Shown here one piece after another: positions 36,242-43,787 of a stretch of DNA of 64,000 nt; positions within the stretch are counted from its first letter, which is position 1; each line of letters starts with the position of its first letter. This DNA comes from Paenibacillus sp. cl123 (GTDB lineage: Bacteria; Bacillota; Bacilli; Paenibacillales; NBRC-103111): positions 80,901 through 144,900 of the forward strand of contig NZ_FMYY01000016.1 in NCBI RefSeq assembly GCF_900101595.1, read 5' to 3'. The notes under the pieces were generated by a model. The model was not told the origin of the DNA and ran no database searches. It was given only the letters and a program-made list of their open reading frames with translations. A program made the translations under genes and the position numbers.

Positions 36242-37117
36242 TTACCCGCCGGTAATGCCAAGCCGCTTGCGCAGGTAAGCCTCAAGCGGCCCTTTCAGCT
36301 CCTCGCGCTCCAGCGCGATCTCGATGGTCGCTTCGATATAACCGAGCTTGTCCCCGACATCGTAACGCCGGCCCGTTATCGGATGCATGACCATCCGCTG
36401 CCGGCCGTTCAAGATGCGCAGAGCATCGGTCAGCTGAATCTCGCCGCCGCGTCCCGGAGCGCTCGTCTCCAGAATATCGAAGATATCCGGCGTCAGCACA
36501 TAGCGGCCGATAATCGCCTGATTGGACGGGGCCGACTCGCGGTCCGGCTTCTCGATCAGATCCTCGATGTAGGCATAAGCGGACGCCGTCTCAGCCGGCG
36601 ACAAAATGCCGTACTTGTGGACATCCTCCCAAGGCACCTCCTGCGTGCCGATCACCGACGTTTTCGTCCTGTCGAACAGATCGATCATCTGCTTGAGGCA
36701 TGGCGGGTCGGATTGGATAATATCGTCGCCGAGCAGTACGGCAAACGGCTCGTCGCCGATGAACTTTCGGGCGCATAACACGGCATGTCCCAGACCGAGC
36801 GGCTGCTTCTGGCGGATATAATGGACATCGGTGAGATTGGAGATGGTCTGCACCAGCTCCAGCAGCTCGTGGTTGCCCTTCTCCTCCAGCACAGCCTCCA
36901 GCTCCACGGAGCGGTCAAAATGATCCTCGATCGCCCGTTTGTTCCGGCCCGTCACAATAATGATATCTTCGATGCCCGAAGATATCGCTTCTTCAACAAT
37001 ATATTGAATCGCCGGCTTATCGACGATCGGCAGCATTTCCTTCGGCTGCGCCTTGGTGGCCGGCAGGAACCGCGTTCCAAGCCCTGCGGCCGGTATAATG
37101 GCCTTGCGTACTTTCAT
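36242..37117 (-). CDS. galU: UTP-glucose-1-phosphate uridylyltransferase
   Basis: Makes UDP-glucose for glycolipids and wall polymers. 291 residues. Nucleotide-binding AAGLGTRFLPATKAQPKEMLPIVDKP, then EEAISSGIEDIIIVTGRNKRAIEDHFD, FAVLLGDDII and RYDVGDKLGYIEATIEIAL are GalU hallmarks. ATG overlaps the stop of the upstream PHP gene by four bases (ATGA). Confidence 0.97.
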   Translation of the reverse strand: MKVRKAIIPAAGLGTRFLPATKAQPKEMLPIVDKPAIQYIVEEAISSGIEDIIIVTGRNKRAIEDHFDRSVELEAVLEEKGNHELLELVQTISNLTDVHYIRQKQPLGLGHAVLCARKFIGDEPFAVLLGDDIIQSDPPCLKQMIDLFDRTKTSVIGTQEVPWEDVHKYGILSPAETASAYAYIEDLIEKPDRESAPSNQAIIGRYVLTPDIFDILETSAPGRGGEIQLTDALRILNGRQRMVMHPITGRRYDVGDKLGYIEATIEIALEREELKGPLEAYLRKRLGITGG

Positions 37118-37965
37118 AGCTGCTCTCCCTTTCGCTTATACAATTGATCGATGACCGAGGCTTCGATACGCCTAGCTCCGATCGGGGCATGGAATACGAC
37201 GCCCCCGCGTTCTCCATGGTAATCGGAGCCTGCCGTGATCAACAAGCCATGCTCCCGCGCGATAGCGGCATAAACGCCCTCCTGCTCAGGGGTGTGGTCG
37301 GAATGGTAGGCCTCCAGCCCGGCCAATCCACGCGCCGCAAGCTTCGGAATCAGCTCGTCGCAGCCATACAGACCCGGATGCGCCAGCACCGGCGCGCCGC
37401 CCGCCTCGCGTATCCAGCGGATCGCCTCGGCAGGCGTAATGCGCGGAGGGTTGGCATAGGCGGCCCCGCCGCGGCCCAAATAGCGCTCGAACGCCTCCTC
37501 CATCGAGCCGACATAACCTTTGCGCACGAGCGCATCGGCAATATGCGGCCGCCCGATCGAGTCCCCTTCTCGCTTGAGCGAGCTGACCGACGCAAGGACG
37601 TCGTCCATCGTTATATCGAGCCCCAGCCCGCACAGCCGCTCGATAATCATCTCATTGCGGCGGTCTCTGACGCCGCGCAGCTGCTCCAGACGCTCCAGGA
37701 AAACGGAATTTCTCCAGTCAATCCAGTAGCCCAGCACATGGATATCGATGCCTTCGTGAATGGTGCTGATCTCAATGCCGGGCACTACCGTAATTCCATA
37801 GGTCTGCGCGGCGGCCAGAGCCTCCTCCAGCCCGCCGACCGTATCGTGATCGGTAACGGCTACCGCCGCAAGGCCCGCAGCGGCAGCCAGCTGAACATTA
37901 TGCGATGGCGTCCCCGTTCCGTCGGACGCTATCGTATGCGTATGCAGATCCGCATAGGACATCAT
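37114..37965 (-). CDS. PHP-domain phosphoesterase (RNase AM/YciV-like)
   Basis: Metal-dependent phosphoesterase of 283 residues. PHP metal motifs: ADLHTHTIASDGTGTP, AVTDHDTVGGLEEAL, VPGIEISTIHEG, GRPHIADALV and ITAGSDYHGE. The closest well-known family is E. coli YciV/RNase AM (3'-5' exonuclease acting on pAp and RNA 5' ends), but other PHP phosphoesterases share these motifs. Start at the first of two adjacent ATGs (37965), six bases from GAGGAG. Translationally coupled to galU. Confidence 0.88.
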   Translation of the reverse strand: MMSYADLHTHTIASDGTGTPSHNVQLAAAAGLAAVAVTDHDTVGGLEEALAAAQTYGITVVPGIEISTIHEGIDIHVLGYWIDWRNSVFLERLEQLRGVRDRRNEMIIERLCGLGLDITMDDVLASVSSLKREGDSIGRPHIADALVRKGYVGSMEEAFERYLGRGGAAYANPPRITPAEAIRWIREAGGAPVLAHPGLYGCDELIPKLAARGLAGLEAYHSDHTPEQEGVYAAIAREHGLLITAGSDYHGERGGVVFHAPIGARRIEASVIDQLYKRKGEQL

Positions 37966-38025
37966 TCTGCACTCCTCTCTGGTATCAAACGCCATCAGCT
38001 GAGGTCCGCTTCTCTGCGTCCGCGG

Positions 38026-38937
38026 CTACAGCCACTGGCTCAAATCCCGCTCTCTCAGGAAAGTCAAGAAGGTAACGGCGGAGATGGGCAGCAGCGTAGA
38101 GCTCAGATAGATGGCATGGAAGCTGCGCGCGAAGCTGACATCCTGCACGTCCTTGACTTGAAGCACGCCCAGCGCGGCTTCATGCTTCAGCGAGGATTGC
38201 GATAGGATGGAGATGCCGAGCCCCGCTTCGACCGCCGATTTCACGGCGCCGGTGCTGCCGAGCTCCATGACGATTTTGAGCGACGATATGTCGCAGCCCG
38301 CACGGGCCAGCTCTTCCTCCATCACCTTGCGCGTGCCGGAGCCCTGCTCCCGCAGCACGAACGGATACTCGCGCAGCCGCTCGACCGGAACCTTGTCATA
38401 TTCGCCGAGCGGATGGTCCTTCGGCATAATAAGCTTCAGTTCATCGCTGAGCACGGCTTCCGTATGCAGATCAGGATGGTTGACCTCGGCTTCGACGAGA
38501 CCGAAGGTCAGCTGGTGGCTTAGAACCTCTTCCAGAATCTGCTTCGTGTTGATAACCTTCATACTGACGGAGATATGCGGATACTCCTGGCCGAACGGAC
38601 CAAGCAGCCGCGGCAGGATGTACTCCCCTACGGTCAGACTTGCGCCCAGATGCAGCCGTCCCTCCAGCATATGGGTGAATTTGGACATGCCTACGTCCGT
38701 TTCCTTAATCAGATCGATACTGCGCCGTGCGAACGGCAATAAGGTGCGCCCCGCTTCCGTGAGCTCCACACGCTTGGTAGAGCGGATGAACAGCTTGGTG
38801 CCGAAATATTCTTCCAGCGATTGAATCTGCATCGTCACGGCGGGCTGAGTCATATGCAAGGCGCCGGCCGCATGAGAGAAGCTACCCTTCTCGGCAACCG
38901 TGTAAAAAATATGAAGTTGGTGAAAGTTAAGCGCCAT
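38026..38937 (-). CDS. LysR-type transcriptional regulator (CysL/YwfK-like)
   Basis: Regulator of 303 residues. N-terminal winged helix: FHQLHIFYTVAEKGSFSHAAGALHMTQPAVTMQIQSLEEYFGTKLFIRS, split here by segment: FHQLHIFYTVAEKGSF, then HMTQPAVTMQIQSLE. The remainder is a LysR substrate-binding domain with LGASLTVGEYILPRLLG and FVLREQGSGTRKVMEE. The latter resembles CysL and related sulfur/nitrogen regulators, but the ligand cannot be read from sequence. I take the second ATG (38937) because GGAGG is too close to the first. Transcribed alone. Confidence 0.88.
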   Translation of the reverse strand: MALNFHQLHIFYTVAEKGSFSHAAGALHMTQPAVTMQIQSLEEYFGTKLFIRSTKRVELTEAGRTLLPFARRSIDLIKETDVGMSKFTHMLEGRLHLGASLTVGEYILPRLLGPFGQEYPHISVSMKVINTKQILEEVLSHQLTFGLVEAEVNHPDLHTEAVLSDELKLIMPKDHPLGEYDKVPVERLREYPFVLREQGSGTRKVMEEELARAGCDISSLKIVMELGSTGAVKSAVEAGLGISILSQSSLKHEAALGVLQVKDVQDVSFARSFHAIYLSSTLLPISAVTFLTFLRERDLSQWL

Positions 38938-38966
38938 CATGACCTCCGCAAAGCGTATTCCTCCAA

Positions 38967-38996
38967 ATTATATATAATAACCTGCCCGGAGGCCAA
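38967..38996 (-). promoter_or_regulatory. Probable promoter of the LysR gene
   Basis: Minus strand TTGGCC (38991-38996), 18-base spacer, TATAAT (38967-38972), 30 bases upstream of the start. The -35 box is poor. Confidence 0.45.
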
Positions 38997-39012
38997 TGCA
39001 TTCGCGCATTTC

Positions 39013-39055
39013 TTCAAAAAAAGAGCGGGCATGCCGTTCCAGCCGGCATACCCGC
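39013..39055 (-). terminator. Terminator of the 39084-39527 gene
   Basis: Stem GCGGG-C-ATGCCG (39025-39036) / CGGCAT-A-CCCGC (39044-39055) with one mismatch; the minus strand continues TCTTTTTTT. Confidence 0.88.
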
Positions 39056-39083
39056 ATGTTGCAAAAATGAACATCGAGCGGCT

Positions 39084-39527
39084 TTATCTCCGCTTGCGGC
39101 TGTTTTTGATAAGCGTCATCCGCCGGGAATGGCGCAGCCAGGAGTAATAGGAGCGAAGATCCCGCAGCTCCATTGTCTCGGACATTCTGCCCAGGAAGGT
39201 GATAACGATCATTTTGTAGACCGGCGTCTTCGCAAGGGACAGGCGCGATCCGTCCATCTCGGCAAATTCGGCCACCATCACCAGGTCGTCATCAATCAGA
39301 AATACATCCTGCTCATTTTTATAATAGGTACGGATAGAGCGGTTTCTCAGCTTGTTCCCTATAAATTCGGCAATATCGGCAAAGCCCGTTTTCTTCGATT
39401 CGATGCGGTCCGTCCAGCGGCTGCGGGCATGGTGGGTAATAATAATCTCCCCTATCACCCTGCTGCCGAGGGTCATCGGGCCGCTTCCGTTACGGGAATT
39501 GAATTCGCCTGAATTTAAGTGAGCCAT
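39084..39527 (-). CDS. Unrecognised basic protein (147 residues)
   Basis: Not recognised. It has a proper ribosome binding site (GAGGG six bases before the ATG) and its own terminator, so it is likely real. After a polar Asn/Ser/Gly-rich N-terminus (about 1-25) comes a compact mixed alpha/beta region starting EIIITHHARSRWTDRIESKK, then LRNRSIRTYYKNEQDVFLIDD and KMIVITFLGR, and a very basic C-terminus (HSRRMTLIKNSRKRR). The 'I-T-H-H-A-R-x-R' opening faintly recalls RelE/DUF4258-type small folds, but key residues cannot be matched. No partner antitoxin is adjacent. Confidence 0.6.
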   Translation of the reverse strand: MAHLNSGEFNSRNGSGPMTLGSRVIGEIIITHHARSRWTDRIESKKTGFADIAEFIGNKLRNRSIRTYYKNEQDVFLIDDDLVMVAEFAEMDGSRLSLAKTPVYKMIVITFLGRMSETMELRDLRSYYSWLRHSRRMTLIKNSRKRR

Positions 39528-39645
39528 AACAAACCCTCTTCCTATAAAAATAGTCCGTTCATCCTATATACATGCCTACTCTCTCTTATTCTAACTTATT
39601 GTCGTATAGAATCAACTTAAAAAATCTTTAGATTTCGCCCACGGC

Positions 39646-39666
39646 AAATAACCCCACGACGTGGGG
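39646..39666 (-). terminator. Terminator downstream of ylbG
   Basis: Perfect stem CCCCAC (39652-39657) / GTGGGG (39661-39666), three-base loop, followed on the minus strand by TTATTT. About 105 bases past the ylbG stop. Confidence 0.6.
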
Positions 39667-39773
39667 CTGGCAGGATGCCGGCTTGGCTCGGCCTATTTCG
39701 CAGACAACTCGCCCGAGGTCGAGAGCCCCGCCCGCGCGAAAAAGCTTTCGCTTGGCAGTTTGCCATGAGCATG

Positions 39774-40040
39774 CTACAGCGTGTAGAATCTTGTTTTGTC
39801 AGGCATATTACTATTATATTCGGTCGGAATTTCATTGCGGTGGGACCGCTCCACTTTCTTGACGAACGGCAGCCGCTGAAGCTGCTTGACCGTTTCATCA
39901 AGACGGCTGGCATAAATGTACATTGCGGCATAGTGCAGCTTTTTCGAAATAAAATGCACATTGCCATACTTCTCCAAATGCTTGGCCGCCGCTTTCACAT
40001 CGGAAACCCATACGATAATGCCGGCTCGCTCGGTAAACAT
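39774..40040 (-). CDS. ylbG: YlbG family protein (DUF2129, UPF0298)
   Basis: An 88-residue protein of the UPF0298/DUF2129 family. Conserved features: IIVWVSDVKAAAKHLEKYGNVHFISKKLHYAAMY and LQRLPFVKKVERSHR. Function is unknown. In Bacillus it directly follows ylbF. Here an asparaginase gene on the opposite strand separates the two. AAGGT ribosome binding site six bases from the ATG. Confidence 0.9.
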   Translation of the reverse strand: MFTERAGIIVWVSDVKAAAKHLEKYGNVHFISKKLHYAAMYIYASRLDETVKQLQRLPFVKKVERSHRNEIPTEYNSNMPDKTRFYTL

Positions 40041-40091
40041 GGCAATACCTTCTTTCTGCAGTTAATTTAGGGAAAGGGATGAACCCTCTGT

Positions 40092-41108
40092 ATGTCAACT
40101 CATCTATCGGCACCTTTCGTGGCCGTCACACGCGGTTCGCTCACCGAAAGCGTACACCGCGGCCATCTGGCGGCAGTCGACGCATCAGGACGCCTGATCG
40201 CCGGCGCCGGCGACAGCCGGTTCTATACCTATGCCCGCTCGACCGCCAAGCCGCTGCAAGCCATCCCCTTGCTGGAGATGGGCGGAGCAGAGCGTTACGC
40301 CTTGACGGAGCCCGAAATCGCGCTGATCTGCGCCTCCCACAACGGGGAGCCGGCTCATACCCAGACGGCTTTATCGATTCTCGGCAAAGCCGGTCTGGAT
40401 GTAAGCGCTCTAGACTGCGGGCCCCAGGAACCTCTGCTGAAGCGCGAAGCGGATAAGCTCAAATACGATCACATGCCGGCGACGGCGATTCATAACAATT
40501 GCTCAGGGAAACATGCGGGCATGCTGGCCCTGGCGCGCCTTATGCAAGCATCTACTCATCAGTATACTCGCCCTGAACATCCTGTCCAGCAAAAAATGCT
40601 GCATGCCATCAGCGAGATGTGCGAAGTCCCGGTCAGCGACATTCAGCTGGGCATCGACGGCTGCGGCGTTCCCGTCTTCGCCATGGAGCTGTCGGCGCTT
40701 GCCCTGGGCTATGCGAAGCTGGGCAGACCGGACTCGCTCGCGCCGGCCCGCGCCCAGGCATGCCGCCTTATTGTGCAGGCCATCGGCCGCTCGCCGTTTT
40801 ATCTGGCAGGCACCGACCGCTTCGATACCCGGCTGGCCGAGGTAACCGGAGGTCGTATCATCGGCAAAATGGGAGCGGAAGGCGTATTCGCCGCGGCCAT
40901 TCCGGCGGAGGGAGCCGGGATCGCACTCAAGCTTGAGGATGGCGCCGAACGCGCCTTATACCCCGCCGCGGCCGAAGCGCTGCTCCAGCTCGGCTTCCTG
41001 ACGGAAGAGGAAGCGGAGAAGCTCCGGCCCTATCACCGACCCGATGTCGTAAACCGCAGGGGCGAAATCGTGGGCAAGCTGGAGCCCGTTATCCGCCTTG
41101 CCCGCTGA
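40092..41108 (+). CDS. Asparaginase II family protein (L-asparaginase, rhizobial type)
   Basis: Expected to hydrolyse L-asparagine to aspartate and ammonia. 338 residues of the asparaginase_II (PF06089) type, unrelated in fold details to the AnsA/AnsB enzymes. Signatures: VTRGSLTESVHRGHLAAVDA, YARSTAKPLQAIPLLE with the Ser-Thr-Lys nucleophile region, NNCSGKHAGMLALAR with the Cys/Lys zinc site, and GIDGCGVPVFAMEL. Ribosome binding site is weak. It lies between ylbG and ylbF on the other strand, and starts 51 bases from the divergent ylbG. Confidence 0.88.
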   Translation: MSTHLSAPFVAVTRGSLTESVHRGHLAAVDASGRLIAGAGDSRFYTYARSTAKPLQAIPLLEMGGAERYALTEPEIALICASHNGEPAHTQTALSILGKAGLDVSALDCGPQEPLLKREADKLKYDHMPATAIHNNCSGKHAGMLALARLMQASTHQYTRPEHPVQQKMLHAISEMCEVPVSDIQLGIDGCGVPVFAMELSALALGYAKLGRPDSLAPARAQACRLIVQAIGRSPFYLAGTDRFDTRLAEVTGGRIIGKMGAEGVFAAAIPAEGAGIALKLEDGAERALYPAAAEALLQLGFLTEEEAEKLRPYHRPDVVNRRGEIVGKLEPVIRLAR

Positions 41109-41140
41109 ACTTGCCACGGCAAGCTTCCGCTTAAAGCAAA

Positions 41141-41166
41141 AGAGGCCCGGGAGGGGCCTCTTCCAT
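41141..41166. terminator. Terminator between the asparaginase gene and ylbF
   Basis: Perfect 8-bp stem AGAGGCCC (41141-41148) / GGGCCTCT (41154-41161), 32 bases after the asparaginase stop and adjoining the ylbF stop. T-tract is short on the plus strand. Confidence 0.65.
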
Positions 41167-41167
41167 A

Positions 41168-41614
41168 TTAGCCGCACTTGCCGCTGCAGCTGCCTCCGGA
41201 GGAGCATCCGCCGGTACTGGCAAGCGGATCGTTCGACGGCACCTTGATCGTCTCGGAGACGGCCCGTGCGATCGTCTCCGACACGGAGTGGAGCAACTCG
41301 TCGAGCTTGCGCTCCGCTTCCTTGAAGCGCCGGACCGGCTCCAGCAGGTCCAGCTTGGCTTCGACGGATCTCACCTCATCCAGCGCCTCATGGTAATTCG
41401 GGTGATAATGTCCGAAGCGTTCGCATTCCGCGAACCTCTCCTTGCTTTTCTGAAACTCCTTCACCAACCGCTGCACCTCGGCATCGGCGTCTTTTGCCTG
41501 CTTCCAATATAGATAATCCGCTGTTTCAACGGAATTTTTGATCAAATCGGCCAAGTCGTAGGCTCCCATCAGCATAGCTGACATATCGAGCGTTCGGGAT
41601 TCCATAACCGCCAT
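41168..41614 (-). CDS. ylbF: YlbF/RicF family regulator with Cys-rich tail
   Basis: Member of the Y-complex (YlbF-YmcA-YaaT), which in B. subtilis assists RNase Y-dependent mRNA maturation and promotes competence, sporulation and biofilm. 148 residues, mostly helical, with AYDLADLIKNSVETADYLYWKQAK and FGHYHPNYHEALDEVRSVEAKLD. The end is GGCSSGGSCSGKCG with three cysteines, fitting the [4Fe-4S] ligands known in the Y-complex. Ribosome binding site AGGTG seven bases from the ATG. Confidence 0.88.
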   Translation of the reverse strand: MAVMESRTLDMSAMLMGAYDLADLIKNSVETADYLYWKQAKDADAEVQRLVKEFQKSKERFAECERFGHYHPNYHEALDEVRSVEAKLDLLEPVRRFKEAERKLDELLHSVSETIARAVSETIKVPSNDPLASTGGCSSGGSCSGKCG

Positions 41615-41693
41615 CCAACAGCACCTGCCTTTCGGGTACGGATAATTAGGCTTACTCTGTCAGTATACCATATTCGTCTATCGGCGTGCCCAA

Positions 41694-43787
41694 TTAATAT
41701 TTGTCGTTGATCCCGGGCAGGATAAGCTTCATTTCTTCCCAATCCTCGCCGAGCAGCCGAATTTCCGGCAGACGCTCCCGTTGTTCGCGCTCCCCCCCGG
41801 CCCAATCCGCGGAGTACGGCCCCGCTTCCATCCCGGTCAGGCACCAGGTTCCGCGGGTTTCCTGAAGCTTGCGCGGCACGATCCGGTAATCGGCTCCGTT
41901 CTTGCGAATCTGCAGCAGCGATCGAAGCTGGATCGCCTTCTCCACCATCTCCTTGCGGGTCGAAGGATGGTAGTTGCGGTAATCCTTGAGCCACGAGGAG
42001 GGGATATCCCGCAGATCGGGATAAAGATCCGCAGACTCGGGCCACCCCGGGTCCAGTTGAAAGTAGCCTGTTGCATGCCTGGCGTAAACAAGTCCTTGAC
42101 CCATAGCCTCGGGCTCTTGCCAGGGCAGCCGGACGGCCGCGAGCTCCTCGCCTTCCAAGGACGGATAACCCGCCGCGCCGCCATCCTCCTGGTCGAGCTG
42201 CATCCCGGCCATATAACCCGCCTTCTCCAGCGCTGCGGCCAGCGCCTTCACATCGCCCGGCTCCACAACGTAATCCTTGTCGCCCAGCGGCTCGCGCAGC
42301 AGGCCTGCCAAAGCCGGCAGTCTGCCGAGCATCGCAGCCGTCTCCGCATCGGCGCAACGGAGCAGGGTAACCTGAACGACATTCGTTAAGCCGAACGGTT
42401 TCGCCCACTGCTCGACCGTAAGCCTTACATGCTCAGGCACCCCGTAAGCCGCATGGCGCTCCAGAAACCCGAGCACCTCCTCCCTTGTGCGGCCGTTCTC
42501 CAGAGCAAACTTCAAGCTGGCCTTCGTCAGCTTGCATACGCTGAGCACATCCCGTACAGGCTCTTGCGCGAGACAGCAGAGCTCCCATTGAACACGCAGC
42601 GGCACGTCCGGCGGCACCAGAATGTCGAAGTCGGGCTGGACGATCAGCCCGCCGACAGAGCCGTCCGATTCCGGTTCGGCCGGCTGATGAGGATGCCTCC
42701 GCCAGCGGTAGCGCGGCGGCGGGCCGGCGTCAACGCCCGCCTTCCCGTCTCCTGTGCCGGACCAGGGCGAGTCGGCGGGCTCCCTCTCCAGCCATCCGAG
42801 GCAGCGGAGAGGCTCCAGCCATTGCTCTTGCAGCAGCCGCAAGCGTTCCTCGAACTCCAGCGGCTCCGACGGCGCGTCCAGGAGGCAGGATTTCACAAGC
42901 AGCTCCAGGATGGCGCCGGCCTCGAAGGAAACGGCGGCAGGCCAAGCCTCCGCCAGCAGCGCTGCATGCTGCAGCCATACGGTATCCGGGAAAGCGATAT
43001 CTTTCCACCAGACATACAGCCGACTGTTCTGTGCGGAGCGGGGCAAGGCCAGGAAGCGCCGCAGCGCTTCCGGTTCTACCCGGAGCTCCTCTTCCTGGCG
43101 CACAAGCAAATTAAGCTTCAACAACGCGTCAAGCGCCAGCGCCACTTTCGGCGGGTAGATGTCGGCATGGGCGTATTTTAAGACGACTCCTTGCAGCCGG
43201 GCTTCCTCCCAGGCCGCAAGCTCCGCTATGCGCTGAAGATTGCGCTTGGTCAACGTGCCGCTTTTGGTCAGCTTCAGCCGCTGCTTGGCCGCATAGACAA
43301 GAAGATCGAACAGGGGCAGCACCGGATCAAAGCCGTCCTGCAGCGCTTCGACTTGCCCCTCTCCATCCCCGCGCTCCCTGAAGAACGGTTGCAGGCCGGG
43401 GCACATAATTCGCTGCCACCGGGCCAAACCATCCTCGGGCAGCACGTATACATGCTCGCCCCATGATTTGCGGAAGGCAAAGATCAGTCCCTTGCGGCGC
43501 AGTCCGGCGCAGCCAGCGTGAATTTCGGCTCCGGACAGGCGGGCCGCGGCCGACCGTTCCAGGCGCGCATCATCGAAGGGCGTGCAGCCGATCCGCCTAA
43601 CGATGATGTCCAGTACTGCCCGCTCCGCCGCAGACAGCCGATTATATACCGTTTCCAGCACAACCTCGTCCTGCCAGAGGCTCTCCAGCGTGCTCCCGTT
43701 CTTCAGCCAAGGAGCGTATACCGTCTCGCCCTCCATCCTCTGGCGCAGCTCCGTGGGCAGCAGTCTGGCCAGCTCTGCATATTTCAT
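41694..43787 (-). CDS. Helicase-associated protein (XPB/Ssl2 N-terminal-like domain), partner of the XPB helicase
   Basis: A 697-residue protein without Walker motifs. The region around residues 370-520 (VGGLIVQPDFDILVPPDVP, LTKASLKFALENGRTREEVLGFLERHA, VTLLRCADAETAAMLG) looks like the Helicase_C_3/XPB N-terminal helicase-associated domain, and similar short elements occur in the next gene (DFCILAE, MTSEEVVAFLEEHAKFGVP). The N-terminal half is helical and winged-helix-like (LSAAERAVLDIIVRRIG). Its ATG overlaps the XPB stop by four bases, so both are made together. Probably a DNA-binding partner or clamp for the helicase; no reaction can be stated. Confidence 0.75.
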   Translation of the reverse strand: MKYAELARLLPTELRQRMEGETVYAPWLKNGSTLESLWQDEVVLETVYNRLSAAERAVLDIIVRRIGCTPFDDARLERSAAARLSGAEIHAGCAGLRRKGLIFAFRKSWGEHVYVLPEDGLARWQRIMCPGLQPFFRERGDGEGQVEALQDGFDPVLPLFDLLVYAAKQRLKLTKSGTLTKRNLQRIAELAAWEEARLQGVVLKYAHADIYPPKVALALDALLKLNLLVRQEEELRVEPEALRRFLALPRSAQNSRLYVWWKDIAFPDTVWLQHAALLAEAWPAAVSFEAGAILELLVKSCLLDAPSEPLEFEERLRLLQEQWLEPLRCLGWLEREPADSPWSGTGDGKAGVDAGPPPRYRWRRHPHQPAEPESDGSVGGLIVQPDFDILVPPDVPLRVQWELCCLAQEPVRDVLSVCKLTKASLKFALENGRTREEVLGFLERHAAYGVPEHVRLTVEQWAKPFGLTNVVQVTLLRCADAETAAMLGRLPALAGLLREPLGDKDYVVEPGDVKALAAALEKAGYMAGMQLDQEDGGAAGYPSLEGEELAAVRLPWQEPEAMGQGLVYARHATGYFQLDPGWPESADLYPDLRDIPSSWLKDYRNYHPSTRKEMVEKAIQLRSLLQIRKNGADYRIVPRKLQETRGTWCLTGMEAGPYSADWAGGEREQRERLPEIRLLGEDWEEMKLILPGINDKY

